A DNA stretch of 64,000 nucleotides from Bacteroidales bacterium (GCA_021740625.1 JAIOZK010000004.1:36316-100315), one strand, 5' to 3'; positions 24,035-33,390 are shown, numbered from the stretch's first letter. Numbers and translations are program-made. The notes: a model not told the origin generated them from the sequence alone.

Positions 24035-24936
24035 TGGCAGGTCCGGTATCCTGGATAAAAGCCATGCGTCTGAGGACGCTGCCCCTGGCGATGTCAAGTA
24101 CGCTGGGCGGTACCTTCATGGCGGTCGGCGACAAGCGCTACAATGCCTGGGTGATTGCACTTGCCATCCTTACGACCTTATTATTGCAGATACTGTCGAA
24201 CCTGGCAAACGACCTTGGAGATTCCCTGAAAGGAACCGATAATCTGAAACGTCTGGGACCAAAAAGAACAGTGCAGGGCGGGGAGATCACAGTCAGGGAA
24301 ATGAAATCCGCCCTGATCATAGTCTCCGGACTTACCCTGGCCAGCGGCATCATCCTCATCCTGAGCAGTCTCGGCCTTGATTCATGGCTCGTGATCGTAT
24401 TTCTTATCCTGGGTATGATCAGCATTGCGGCAGCCCTGAAATATACCCTGGGTGAAAAAGCATATGGCTATAAAGGCTTCGGCGATCTGTTTGTCTTTTT
24501 GTTTTTCGGTCTGACCGGCGTGCTGGGAACCTATTACCTGAATGCCCATCAACTGCCACCGGATACATTCCTGATGGCGGCTTCTGTAGGTCTGCTCAGT
24601 GCAGGTGTGCTGAATCTGAACAATATGCGGGATATTGAAAATGATAAGCTGTCAGGGAAAAATACCATCGCCGTGATCATGGGACGGAAGAAAGCAAAAA
24701 TTTATCACCTGATCATGGTCATGGGCGGACTTCTGTGTGGAGTCGTCTATACGCTCCTGAATTATGAGTCAGCGATACAGTTTCTGTATGTGCTGGTTTT
24801 TCCCCTGTTCCTCTTTGACCTGATCCGGATCATGAAAAACCGTGAACCGCGAAAATTGGATCCTTTCCTGAAGAAACTGGCAATTGCTACCTTTGTATAT
24901 ATCCTGCTCTTCGGACTGGGTATTATTTTAATCTGA
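24034..24936 (+). CDS. menA: 1,4-dihydroxy-2-naphthoate polyprenyltransferase (MenA)
   Basis: A membrane prenyltransferase of the UbiA superfamily, 300 residues with about nine hydrophobic helices. The first Asp-rich site is in NLANDLGDSLKGTD (about residues 52-65), with RTVQGG following. The second is NNMRDIENDKLSGKNT (about 189-204). It attaches the isoprenoid tail to DHNA. It starts within the menB stop codon and ends at the menC ATG, so all three are coupled. Confidence 0.95.
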   Translation: MAGPVSWIKAMRLRTLPLAMSSTLGGTFMAVGDKRYNAWVIALAILTTLLLQILSNLANDLGDSLKGTDNLKRLGPKRTVQGGEITVREMKSALIIVSGLTLASGIILILSSLGLDSWLVIVFLILGMISIAAALKYTLGEKAYGYKGFGDLFVFLFFGLTGVLGTYYLNAHQLPPDTFLMAASVGLLSAGVLNLNNMRDIENDKLSGKNTIAVIMGRKKAKIYHLIMVMGGLLCGVVYTLLNYESAIQFLYVLVFPLFLFDLIRIMKNREPRKLDPFLKKLAIATFVYILLFGLGIILI

Positions 24937-25982
24937 TGCAGGCTTCATTTAAAAAATACAATCTGAAGTTCATCCGTCCGGCAGGCACTTCCAGGGGCGT
25001 GATGCATGACAGGGATGTTTGGTTCCTGATGCTAAAAGACCGGGATGGACGGCATACGGGGATCGGAGAGATCGCACCCCTGAAAAACCTGAGCTGTGAT
25101 GACCGTCCCGGTTTAGAAGAAAAAATCAGGGAAGTTTGTGAGAACATTCAGGATTTTCAGTATTGGATAGAAGAAGGATTGAAAGATTTTCCCTCCATCC
25201 TTTTTGGGCTGGAAACTGCCTTGCTGGATGTTCGGGCAGAAAAAAGTAAGATCCTGTTTCCATCAGAATTTACGGGAGGAAATGTTGGGATTCCCATCAA
25301 TGGCCTGATCTGGATGGGGAAAGTGGACTTTATGAAGCAGCAGATCAGGAAAAAGATTGATCAGGGATTCAGGTGTATCAAGCTGAAGATCGGTGCCATT
25401 GATTTTGACACCGAAGTGGATCTGATCAAGATGATCAGGAAAGAGTTTGCTGCTGATGAGCTGGAGGTCCGCGTGGATGCCAATGGGGCCTTTTCACCGG
25501 AAGAAGCTTCCGGAAAGCTTGAACGCCTGGCAGCACTGCAAGTGCATTCTATCGAGCAGCCAATCCGGCAGGGACAATTGGATGCGATGGAAAAGCTTTG
25601 CCGGAATACGCCTGTACCCATTGCTTTGGATGAAGAGTTGATCGGGATCAACAGGGTGGAAGAGAAGAAGGAATTGTTGGAGAATACAAAGCCGCAGTAT
25701 ATTATCCTGAAACCCTCCTTGCACGGGGGCATCCGGGGTTGTAAAGAATGGATCGATCTGGCGGAGAAGCTGGAAATTGGCTGGTGGAACACATCAGCCC
25801 TGGAATCCAACATCGGTCTGAATGCCATCGCGCAGTGGACTTACAGCCTGGGTGTTGACATGCCACAGGGACTGGGAACAGGGCAGTTGTTCAGCAACAA
25901 CATACCTTCCCCGCTGGAGATCAGGAATGCGGAATTATTTTATAATATGCAGAAGAAATGGGATTTGATGAATATCAGATAA
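24936..25982 (+). CDS. menC: o-Succinylbenzoate synthase (MenC)
   Basis: An enolase-superfamily dehydratase, 348 residues. Conserved residues are visible as CIKLKIG (catalytic Lys), RVDANGAFSPEEA (first metal Asp), SIEQPIRQGQ (metal Glu), ALDEELIG (metal Asp) and YIILKPSLHGG (second Lys). The active site looks complete. It starts directly at the menA stop. After it a 147-bp gap containing a hairpin repeat separates it from menE. Confidence 0.94.
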   Translation: MQASFKKYNLKFIRPAGTSRGVMHDRDVWFLMLKDRDGRHTGIGEIAPLKNLSCDDRPGLEEKIREVCENIQDFQYWIEEGLKDFPSILFGLETALLDVRAEKSKILFPSEFTGGNVGIPINGLIWMGKVDFMKQQIRKKIDQGFRCIKLKIGAIDFDTEVDLIKMIRKEFAADELEVRVDANGAFSPEEASGKLERLAALQVHSIEQPIRQGQLDAMEKLCRNTPVPIALDEELIGINRVEEKKELLENTKPQYIILKPSLHGGIRGCKEWIDLAEKLEIGWWNTSALESNIGLNAIAQWTYSLGVDMPQGLGTGQLFSNNIPSPLEIRNAELFYNMQKKWDLMNIR

Positions 25983-26007
25983 ATAGCAAAGTTATTAACT
26001 TACCCAG

Positions 26008-26080
26008 TCGTCAGGCTGAGCGGAGTCGAAGCCTTGAGGTATTTGATATCATGTACATCTCGACTGCGCTCGATGTGACG
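26008..26080. repeat. Hairpin repeat (GAGCGGAGTCGA family) between menC and menE
   Basis: TCGTCAGGCTGAGCGGAGTC (26009 on) faces CTCGACTGCGCTCGATGTGACGA (ending near 26081); the arms pair over about 24 bp with several mismatches. It is the same unit found inside the MITE-like element (9157-9250), with a related perfect hairpin at 44038-44084. It sits inside the men operon, where it may attenuate or stabilise the transcript. Confidence 0.7.
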
Positions 26081-26129
26081 AGACCAGGAATAATCTTTTA
26101 TGTACAATTCTGTGTAAAAAAATTGCCGT

Positions 26130-27215
26130 ATGAGATACTATGAAATAGATAGTATTCATTTGAAAGGTAAAATCTTAGCGGGAGAAGACTTAACCGAGTA
26201 TTGCCGTATGCAGCTGGATACGCCCTACCTGGATTCCTGGAAAGAATCCATTTTCACTTTCCTGCTCGAATGGTTGGATGAAATACCTTTTATTACTACG
26301 TGGACCAGTGGCAGCACAGGAGAACCAAAATCCATCAGCATACATAAACAACACATGGTCAATTCTGCAATGATGACAGGAAAGTACCTTGGCCTGGAAG
26401 AAGGTGATGCGGCTTTGCTCTGTTTGCCTGCTGAGTACATCGCCGGAAAGATGATGCTGGTGCGCAGCATGGTGCTGGGGCTAAACCTGCAGATAAGCGA
26501 ACCCAAAAATGATCCGCTGGAAGAATTGGAAGGAACATTTGATTTTGCTGCCATGGTGCCTTTGCAGGTGCATGACATCCTGCAACAGGCAAATGGATAT
26601 GAAAAACTGAACAGGGTCAGGAAGCTCATCATTGGCGGAGGTCCCGTGCCGCTGCGCCTGAGGGAAAAAATAGCCGTTCTTGAAAATGAGGCTTACTCCA
26701 CCTATGGCATGACAGAAACCGTTTCCCACATTGCCATGGAAAGGCTGAACGGACCACAGGCGGACGGTTATTATCATTTACTGCCGGGGATTGAGATCGA
26801 AAACGATGAAAAGGACCGGCTGATCATTCATGCCCCGGATATTGCGGATGAGGTAGTTAAAACAAATGATATTATTGCTTTAAAAAACGAGCGGACATTC
26901 AAAGTCCTGGGGCGTTACGACAACATCATTAATTCCGGTGGGATCAAGATCATTCCCGAACTCATCGAAAAGAAACTTGAAAAGTATATATCTAAAAGGT
27001 TTATCATCTCTTCTGTTCCTGATGAAAAGCTGGGGGAGAAGGTGATTCTGGTGATCGAGGATAAGGAATGGGATGAAAATGACATTGCAGTGCTTCAAAA
27101 TGCCATCTCGAGTGAACTTGGAAAATATGAACAACCCAAATGGATAGAATTCATCAGTCAGTTTAAAGAAACCGAAAGCGGGAAGGTGGACAGGAGGAGG
27201 ATGAAGGGGAAGTGA
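26130..27215 (+). CDS. menE: o-Succinylbenzoate-CoA ligase (MenE)
   Basis: An acyl-adenylate-forming ligase, 361 residues, a compact form compared with ~450-490 in other phyla but usual in Bacteroidetes. Motifs are TWTSGSTGEPKSI (P-loop-like), STYGMTETVSHIA (A5), LGRYDNIINSGGIKIIPELIE (hinge and start of the C-domain) and the terminal ESGKVDRRRMK with the catalytic lysine. It activates o-succinylbenzoate before MenB. It is set off from menC by 147 bp with a repeat but runs in the same direction. No menH or menG follows. Confidence 0.93.
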   Translation: MRYYEIDSIHLKGKILAGEDLTEYCRMQLDTPYLDSWKESIFTFLLEWLDEIPFITTWTSGSTGEPKSISIHKQHMVNSAMMTGKYLGLEEGDAALLCLPAEYIAGKMMLVRSMVLGLNLQISEPKNDPLEELEGTFDFAAMVPLQVHDILQQANGYEKLNRVRKLIIGGGPVPLRLREKIAVLENEAYSTYGMTETVSHIAMERLNGPQADGYYHLLPGIEIENDEKDRLIIHAPDIADEVVKTNDIIALKNERTFKVLGRYDNIINSGGIKIIPELIEKKLEKYISKRFIISSVPDEKLGEKVILVIEDKEWDENDIAVLQNAISSELGKYEQPKWIEFISQFKETESGKVDRRRMKGK

Positions 27216-27268
27216 TATGATGGTAACTTGAGATTTCGGATTGAGTAAAAATTTAAATCCTATACAAA

Positions 27269-27287
27269 TTTAAAGTTCAACTTTAAA
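27269..27287. promoter_or_regulatory. Perfect palindrome TTTAAAGTTCAACTTTAAA, possible operator
   Basis: A 19-bp palindrome with perfect 9-bp arms around one base. The core AAAGTT/AACTTT recurs as the perfect 14-bp TAAAGTTAACTTTA at 27573-27586. Both flank a short coding fragment. Their spacing from genes suits a repressor site, but no intact regulator gene is next to them. Confidence 0.4.
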
Positions 27288-27391
27288 AATGTATAAAATG
27301 AGTTTGATCTATTTCTTGGATAACACAATTCGCTGGTCCTGTTAGCAACAAAAGCCACCATGAACTTTAACTACAAGCTTATCAAGGAATC

Positions 27392-27517
27392 ATGTATTTT
27401 CAAAAAACAAGCCATAAGGCAACAAAAGGCTTTTTGGTTTATGCAGGAGAGATGGAATTTGAAAAAGAGGAATATCGGGTAGTGAATTATAGGGAGACGG
27501 GTGAGGTGCTTGGATAA
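27392..27517 (+). pseudogene. C-terminal gene fragment, possibly from an ATPase of the DUF4143 type
   Basis: A 41-codon open stretch, ending TTG-like GEVLG then TAA at 27515-27517, that reads like a natural C-terminus: KGFLVYAGEMEFEKEEYRVV followed by NYRETGEVLG. No upstream coding sequence continues in frame (a stop lies about nine codons before). The resemblance to the end of AAA/DUF4143 ATPases (LVYAGE..., then a basic/aromatic strand) is weak. The interval 27216-27700 holds no other gene I can support. Confidence 0.35.
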
Positions 27518-27572
27518 ATAATCGTCTTAAGCCGGTCGTCATTTTACTGTATTTATAAATTTTGAAGATTTG

Positions 27573-27586
27573 TAAAGTTAACTTTA
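27573..27586. promoter_or_regulatory. Perfect palindrome TAAAGTTAACTTTA, possible operator
   Basis: A 14-bp perfect palindrome sharing the AAAGTT/AACTTT core with 27269-27287. It lies in AT-rich sequence 56 bp after the ATPase-like fragment. It may be a binding site left from a lost regulator-effector pair. Confidence 0.4.
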
Positions 27587-27700
27587 TAAATTAGGTATAA
27601 ACGTGAAAAGCCCTACTAATCGGACGGGAAGTTAATTTAAATGAGCTCTCCCGACTACTGGGTGTTTAGCGAATTGATCGAAGTAATCTGATGGTTCAAA

Positions 27701-27959
27701 TTACATGCTAATGTCCTGATGGTTTTCAAAAATCAGTTTTGTCATCTCGTCTTCAAAAACCCTGTCCATGATTTCTTTGTAAGCCAGTTAATACTTCATT
27801 GATGTATGTTTGTTCAGGGACTGCATTATACAATTTTAAAGCAACAATATAATCGGCACAATTATATCCATCCCATTGTCTATTTGAGGTCCTAACCAAT
27901 ACATTAACGGGTTTTTTAAGCCTTGTAATAAAAAACCTTCTCCCAAAGTTCATACTCAT
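27701..27959 (-). pseudogene. Small hypothetical protein with one frameshift
   Basis: From ATG 27959 the minus strand reads MSMNFGRRFFITRLKKPVNV, LVRTSNRQWDGYNCADYIVA, LKLYNAVPEQTYINEVLTG. A +1 shift near 27782 then continues YKEIMDRVFEDEMTKLIFEN, HQDISM and TAA at 27703-27701. The shifted part matches the helical character of the first and restores a natural C-terminus, so a one-base insertion is likely. About 85 residues when repaired. No family recognised. Confidence 0.5.
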
Positions 27960-27974
27960 AAAAATTCAAATACC

Positions 27975-28883
27975 TCACATCCAATTCTTCCTCCTGAAAA
28001 ACCAAACCATGGTTACAACAATGCTTACCATGGCGATTACAACGATCCAAAAAGCCCTGGGTTCGTTCTGGAAGGGGAGGCCGATGTTCATGCCGTATAA
28101 TCCGGTGATGAAGGTTAAGGGTAGCAAAATCGAGGAGATCAGTGTAAGCACTTTCATGATCTCGTTGATCTTATTCGCCTGCAAAGAATCGAAAGTTTTG
28201 GAGAGGCCTTCGATGAGCTCTTCGTAATCCTCTGTCATGTCCCACATCTTCTGGTAGTAGTCGAGGATGTTGCCCCAGTAATCTTCCATGTTTTCGGCAA
28301 AGCCTTCGATGGCGCCGGTTTCGAATTTATGGAAAAGGCGGAGCTGAGGTTTGAAGATGGTGTTCAGCAGGATGATGTTTTTCCGGGTAACGGAAATTTC
28401 TTCAATGGTTTTCTGGGCGCGTTTGCTGAAAAGTTCGCGGTTGATGTACTCCAGCTCACTGCCGATCCGGCGGATCATGGAAAGGGATTCCTGCATGAGT
28501 TTTTCCAGGATCTTATACAGCAGGGCATCCGAAGTACCGATCTCGAACTCTTCTTTCCTTTCGGCCTGGGCTTTGGCTTCTTCGAACATCTTGGCCACGA
28601 TCCAGTGCGATTGTCCGATGGTGATGATGAAGTCTTCGCCCCAGAAAATTTTCACTTCCTTGGTGGTTAAAAAGGTATTGCTCCTGTCGAAATTGGGGAA
28701 GTGCAGGATGAGGAAATAATAATCGTCGTAAATGTCGATCTTGGGGCGTTGGTTCAGGCTGCGACAGTCTTCAAGGTCGAGAGGGTGAAAATGAAAGTTT
28801 TCCCTGAGGAAATCCAGATCATCGTCTTTGGGGCTGAGAATATGGTGCCATTTCAAGGTCCCTATTTTTACAGTTTCGATCAT
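27975..28883 (-). CDS. corA: CorA-family divalent cation transporter
   Basis: 302 residues. A cytoplasmic alpha/beta domain and long stalk helix occupy about 1-240; two C-terminal membrane helices follow, the first ending in the signature FITGLYGMNIGLPF (GMN at about residues 266-268), the second followed by basic FFRRKNWM. The periplasmic loop reads LPFQNEP instead of the common MPE, a variation seen in CorA relatives. It carries Mg2+ or other divalent ions. It is separated from the M14 peptidase gene by a strong bidirectional hairpin terminator. Confidence 0.92.
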   Translation of the reverse strand: MIETVKIGTLKWHHILSPKDDDLDFLRENFHFHPLDLEDCRSLNQRPKIDIYDDYYFLILHFPNFDRSNTFLTTKEVKIFWGEDFIITIGQSHWIVAKMFEEAKAQAERKEEFEIGTSDALLYKILEKLMQESLSMIRRIGSELEYINRELFSKRAQKTIEEISVTRKNIILLNTIFKPQLRLFHKFETGAIEGFAENMEDYWGNILDYYQKMWDMTEDYEELIEGLSKTFDSLQANKINEIMKVLTLISSILLPLTFITGLYGMNIGLPFQNEPRAFWIVVIAMVSIVVTMVWFFRRKNWM

Positions 28884-28967
28884 AAGCCCTCCCTTTTTTT
28901 GAGTTATCTGTCGATTTTTACATTCCGGTTCGATTATTTTGATGCCAAAAGTAATGAAATATCTTCA

Positions 28968-29011
28968 AAAAAATCGGGGCCGGGGGAATTTTCCCCCGGC
29001 CCCGATTTTTT
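28968..29011. terminator. Bidirectional rho-independent terminator
   Basis: A perfect 19-bp stem (28968-28986 with 28993-29011) reads A-rich, TCGGGGCCGGGGG, a 6-base AATTTT loop, then the complement and T6. A-runs and T-runs flank it on both sides, so it can stop transcription on either strand. It lies between the M14 peptidase stop (29031) and the corA start (28883), on the strand where both genes run, and should prevent read-through from the peptidase into corA. Confidence 0.88.
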
Positions 29012-29030
29012 GCTTGCTGTTTTATACGAT

Positions 29031-31379
29031 CTAAAATACGATGAATTTACCCCTTGCATTTTCAGCATACGACAGGCGATAAAAATAAATGCCTGATTTC
29101 CATTCCGATACATTGATTTGAAGTTCAGTGCTGTTTGCATCAATGGTGTGCCTGGAAACAAGCATACCCTGGCTGTTGTAAAGGGTCAGTTCCTTTTGCC
29201 GGGATTGAGCGTCTTTGGCCTCAAATCCAAAAGTAATCCTATCCTTTGCCGGATTGGGCCGGGGACCTGTGATGGAAAGACCACTGACTGCAACATCATC
29301 AACGCCTGTGGTTTGAGAAATAATGGAGATCTCCAGGTCATCGAAATAATAACCGTCTTCATTCACCCAACTGTCGCTTACCAGTCTGAACCTGATCCTG
29401 ATATCTTCTTCAGCATATGCTGAAAGGTCAATTTCTTCCCTGACCCATTCGGTCTGAAAGCCATCGTACACAGGTTCATTGAAAGCCTGGTTTTCATTGC
29501 CCGTTATGGTATATCTTCCGGCAAGCGGCTCCCAGCTCATGCCGTCGTTCGTGGAGATTTCCACCTGAACATAATCCCAGCCCTTCTCGATTTCCCAGAT
29601 GGCATAAAAACTCAAATTGGCGACCACAGCCCCGGATAGATCAACCGGTTCATCCAAAACGATCACCTTGTCATCATAACTGGAATAATCGCCGAAGGGA
29701 GAATCTGTGATTGATCCGGTGGGTGAATGATAATTGTTGGTGGTTAACGCCCAATCGCCCGACCAGTTGTCAAAGTTGTTCCCATCATCTTCAAATACAA
29801 TTTGTGGTGTACCGTAGTATTTGCTGATTGTGTCGGTATTCGTGATCTCACCATTGCTAACTTTCAGCAGATATTTGATTTCATCCCCGGGCTGAAGGTT
29901 GCTGTTCAATGTGTAGGAAATTGAATCCTCACGCACCTCAAGTACTTCCATCTCCTCGAAAGTTTTTGCTTCCCCTGTTTCTGCGATCGCATCGTTGAGC
30001 GGCTCGATAGAAACGGTAAAGCTTGCATTGGTCTGACCGAGTCTTTTCAAACTGAATTGCAAGTATCCTTCTGTATCTGACAATGCAAAAGGTGCCTGGT
30101 CTTCTGCATTCGCATATTTCCCGGCCAGCCTTGCAGCCATGATATTTTGATACATATTTTCCTGGCAAAGCGGAACGATCCTGTCGATAGCAGGCCAGAA
30201 GCCGTCGTCAGAACTTCCCACTTCTGGAGTATAAGACAGTATCAGTGGTTTTGTTTCCTGTTCTCCGTACATCCAGTCGTCCGATCCACCGTTAGTGGGA
30301 TAAATGGTTGTACTGCCCGGCCCGTAAGTATAGCCGTTCTCAGTGGTCAGGATTTCGCCATAAGCAATAAAAACATCATGATCGGGGCAGGGTTCCTGGG
30401 TGTATCCCCATGGCGAAAGGAGCAAATTGCTGTAGGAATGGTAATTCAAAGCGATGACAAATTCATGTTCATTACAGAATTCCCTCATAGCCTGTGTTTC
30501 CGGTTCAGAAAAGGGGCTTTCGCCACGGTAGGTTTCATCCGATGTAACAGGCGAGGACCCGTTGTTATCGTAGCCCCACATGTATCCGTAATTCCTGTTG
30601 AGGTCGACACCAAAATACCCGTCCTCATTATCGCGGCGGTTTTTACGCCACATGCCGCCGCCTCCCGGGTAAGTATCTTCATTGTAAAAATAACCATCGG
30701 GATTGAGCACAGGAATGAAATAAAGTTCGGTATTGTCAACAATATTCCTGACTTCATCATCGGTATCATAGTTTTCGAGCAGGTAATACATATAATAAAT
30801 CATTTGCTGCACGCCAATACCTTCCCTGGCGTGATGCAATGCAGTGTACAAAACTTCGGGTTCTTCTTCGTTCTGATCGGGATTGTCGGAAATCCTGACC
30901 CACTGCATGGGCCTGCCTTCGATAGAAACATGATCGCCAATCTGTTGCACTGAGGAGATCAGATCGGGATACTGGGTACGCATACTGTCCAGCTCGGCCT
31001 GTATCTGGCTTAAGGTGTACATTCCCCCCATGCTCCCAAGTTCCCATCCATCAGGTACGGGATAAGTATCGTCGGTACCCCGTTGAATTTTGTATGAAGC
31101 ATTTTTATTTCTTTCAAGATAATAGGACTGAACATCATCTATCAGGACTTCGTAATGGATCCCTTTCTCTTTTAATTGTTTGAGGTTGTTTCCCGAAAGT
31201 TCGGAAATGATGAAGGCTCCTTTTTTTATGATGCCGTCATCAATTGGTATGCCTGATGCAAGGAGACCCTGCACCTGTGCGTCGCTTGCAGAAATTCTGA
31301 CCCTGGAAAATTTATCATCCTGTGCAAGCATGTTGCCTGCGATGAAAAGTGCAAAGAACAGTACAGGTAGTTTTTTCAT
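29031..31379 (-). CDS. Secreted M14 zinc carboxypeptidase with T9SS sorting domain
   Basis: 782 residues from the start at 31379 (MKKLPVLFFALFIAGNMLAQ, a clear signal peptide); ten more upstream codons are open but spoil the signal. The M14 domain is about 110-430: zinc ligands in ALHHAREGIGVQQ (His and Glu) and NYHSYSNLLL (His), with the catalytic glutamate in YTPEVGSSDDGFWP. A beta-sandwich, MAM/jelly-roll-like region follows (about 540-690, DNWSGDWALTT, YYFDDLEISI), then a type A T9SS sorting domain (GPRPNPAKDRITF, GIYFYRLSY, GKFIVF). It is an exported protease or peptidase for extracellular protein breakdown. Confidence 0.92.
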   Translation of the reverse strand: MKKLPVLFFALFIAGNMLAQDDKFSRVRISASDAQVQGLLASGIPIDDGIIKKGAFIISELSGNNLKQLKEKGIHYEVLIDDVQSYYLERNKNASYKIQRGTDDTYPVPDGWELGSMGGMYTLSQIQAELDSMRTQYPDLISSVQQIGDHVSIEGRPMQWVRISDNPDQNEEEPEVLYTALHHAREGIGVQQMIYYMYYLLENYDTDDEVRNIVDNTELYFIPVLNPDGYFYNEDTYPGGGGMWRKNRRDNEDGYFGVDLNRNYGYMWGYDNNGSSPVTSDETYRGESPFSEPETQAMREFCNEHEFVIALNYHSYSNLLLSPWGYTQEPCPDHDVFIAYGEILTTENGYTYGPGSTTIYPTNGGSDDWMYGEQETKPLILSYTPEVGSSDDGFWPAIDRIVPLCQENMYQNIMAARLAGKYANAEDQAPFALSDTEGYLQFSLKRLGQTNASFTVSIEPLNDAIAETGEAKTFEEMEVLEVREDSISYTLNSNLQPGDEIKYLLKVSNGEITNTDTISKYYGTPQIVFEDDGNNFDNWSGDWALTTNNYHSPTGSITDSPFGDYSSYDDKVIVLDEPVDLSGAVVANLSFYAIWEIEKGWDYVQVEISTNDGMSWEPLAGRYTITGNENQAFNEPVYDGFQTEWVREEIDLSAYAEEDIRIRFRLVSDSWVNEDGYYFDDLEISIISQTTGVDDVAVSGLSITGPRPNPAKDRITFGFEAKDAQSRQKELTLYNSQGMLVSRHTIDANSTELQINVSEWKSGIYFYRLSYAENARGKFIVF

Positions 31380-31434
31380 ATAAAAGTGTGTATTTATTGT
31401 TATTGACAATCAATAAAAATTTTGGTTGCCTGTT

Positions 31435-32034
31435 TTATTTCCATTGTATGCTTTCAATCAGGTGATCTATATCCTTCCGGATGAAATCTATCACGGGGGC
31501 GAGAGAATCGTTGTTGGGCTTGACATTGAAATAAAGTGCTCCTCTCATAAAATGACTGGAAGAATCGGTAACAAAAAATTGATAAGGCGATGCTGCACCC
31601 AGTCCTTCGATGCGATATTTCAAACCATACACGTCTGCTTCGGGCCTGTAGATCAACTGATCCTTTATGGCTGAAGCTTTGGGCATATGTTTCATGACCA
31701 TGGTCCGGGCATCTTCAAGATATTTTTTCAGATTATCATCTACTTCCTTGTAGCTGATGTGTACCCGGCCTTTGTAGGCAGGATAATCGATGTTGATCCA
31801 GTATTTTTCTTCGGGTGAATGACGGTCGGGCAGAATTTCGGTATATACAGGATATTCAAAGCGATAAGGAAAAGTGGTATCAAAGGTTCTGTAATCTCTT
31901 TCCGGCAGGTCGATACGGAAATACCCCCTGGGCTTTGGGGTATAATCTCTTTTGCAGGAAAACCCCAGCAACATTATTAAAAGAAGAAAAACCGGCAATA
32001 TGTAATGATTCCTATTTCTTTTGATTTGCATCAT
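31435..32034 (-). CDS. gldD: Gliding motility lipoprotein GldD
   Basis: 199 residues. Lipobox MLLGFSCKRDY, then the GldD hallmark TPKPRGYFRIDLP and YPVYTEI...YWINIDYPAYKGRVHISYK. GldD is an essential gliding/T9SS-associated envelope lipoprotein in Bacteroidetes. It overlaps the end of gldE by 23 bp, the usual gldE-gldD arrangement, so the two are coexpressed. Confidence 0.93.
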   Translation of the reverse strand: MMQIKRNRNHYILPVFLLLIMLLGFSCKRDYTPKPRGYFRIDLPERDYRTFDTTFPYRFEYPVYTEILPDRHSPEEKYWINIDYPAYKGRVHISYKEVDDNLKKYLEDARTMVMKHMPKASAIKDQLIYRPEADVYGLKYRIEGLGAASPYQFFVTDSSSHFMRGALYFNVKPNNDSLAPVIDFIRKDIDHLIESIQWK

Positions 32035-33361
32035 CTATTCTGATTCCAATTTGCTTGATTCTTCGCTTGTCGGCCGATATGATGGTGAAGGTATAATTTC
32101 CGAAAACAATACGTTCGTTCCTGGCCGGGATCTTCCCTTCCAGTTCCAGGATCAGCCCGGCAAGCGAATCAGATTCACCCTTTACTTCGTCAAAGATTTC
32201 AGGGTTGATATCCAGTATTTTGCAAAAGTCGTTCAGGGAGACTTTTCCCTCGAAGATATAATTCCTGTCATCAATCCTGGAATATGCCACTTCATCGGTC
32301 TCATCATCAAATTCATCGCTGATCTCTCCAACAATTTCTTCCAGTATGTCTTCCAGGGTGACGATTCCTGAAGTTCCCCCGTATTCATCCACCACGATGG
32401 CCATGTGTATTTTTTTCTCCTGGATTTCCTGTAACAGGTCATTGATCTTTTTATTTTCGGGGACAAAAAATGCTGTCCGCAACAGGTCCTGCCATTTGAA
32501 ATCTTTTTCCCGGTCCAGGTAGGGCAGCAGGTCTTTGATATAAAGGATCCCGGCAATTTTATCAAATGATTCTTCGTATGCGGGAATGCGGGAATAACCC
32601 GAGTCCACGATCAGGCCGAGCAAGTCTTTGAAATTCATGCCCACATCCACAGCGGTCACATCCGTACGGGATTTCATGATCTCTTTCACTTCTATATCGC
32701 CGAATTTCACAATTCCTTTCAGCATCCTGGCATCCTCTTTCAATTCCTTGTGGTTGGTGGTAATATCAATGGCTTCGCTGAGTTCACTCATGGAGATATT
32801 CGATCCTTTCCTGGCAATGCGTCTGTCAATAAATCCGGTAGATCTCACCAGCAGTGAACTGAAAGGGTAGAACAGGCGTATCAGGAAGCGTAAAGGTGCC
32901 GCCATGAAACTGGCAAACCTCACAGGATGCTGTGTGGCCAGGATCTTGGGCATGATCTCACCGATCATCAGGATCAGGGCTGTAACTACGATGACCTGTA
33001 TCAGCAGGGCCAGCCAGGTGAATTGATCCAGGTAAAAAAGTTCCGAAGTGATATAGGTCGACAGTATCACTATGGAAACATTGATAAAGTTATTGCTGAT
33101 CAAGATGGTGGCCAGCAAGCGTTTTGGCCGTTCCAGCAAGTGAAGGATCTGGGTGTTTTTCTTGCTCAGGTTGGTCCTGAATTCATTCAGGTGCACCGGG
33201 TCGAATGAAAAATATGCCACTTCAGATCCTGATATCAGGGCTGACAGAAATAGCAATATCAATACAATCGCTATGCTGATGGCCAGTTCAAGGCTGAATG
33301 GTCTGAATACCAGTTGTAATAAAATATTGATTAGCAAAGAACCTGGTTCGGGATCTTCCAA
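32012..33361 (-). CDS. gldE: Gliding motility-associated protein GldE (CNNM/CorC-like)
   Basis: 449 residues. The N-terminal DUF21/CNNM membrane domain has about four helices (about 20-200). Two CBS domains follow (about 215-340, including IVDSGYSRIPAYEES and VVDEYGGTSGIVTLEDILEEI), then a C-terminal CorC/HlyC transporter-associated domain. This is the architecture of GldE, which supports GldD function. Located after ssb and before gldD, as in many Bacteroidetes. Confidence 0.92.
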   Translation of the reverse strand: MEDPEPGSLLINILLQLVFRPFSLELAISIAIVLILLFLSALISGSEVAYFSFDPVHLNEFRTNLSKKNTQILHLLERPKRLLATILISNNFINVSIVILSTYITSELFYLDQFTWLALLIQVIVVTALILMIGEIMPKILATQHPVRFASFMAAPLRFLIRLFYPFSSLLVRSTGFIDRRIARKGSNISMSELSEAIDITTNHKELKEDARMLKGIVKFGDIEVKEIMKSRTDVTAVDVGMNFKDLLGLIVDSGYSRIPAYEESFDKIAGILYIKDLLPYLDREKDFKWQDLLRTAFFVPENKKINDLLQEIQEKKIHMAIVVDEYGGTSGIVTLEDILEEIVGEISDEFDDETDEVAYSRIDDRNYIFEGKVSLNDFCKILDINPEIFDEVKGESDSLAGLILELEGKIPARNERIVFGNYTFTIISADKRRIKQIGIRIDDANQKK

Positions 33362-33390
33362 TGTTTGTTCAGTTTTAAAGTTTGCGCCTA

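Noticed and set aside
27600..27700. Short SELSRLLGV-like helix-turn-helix fragment after 27640
   Set aside because: Only about ten residues look regulator-like and frames change at once; too little to call a gene.
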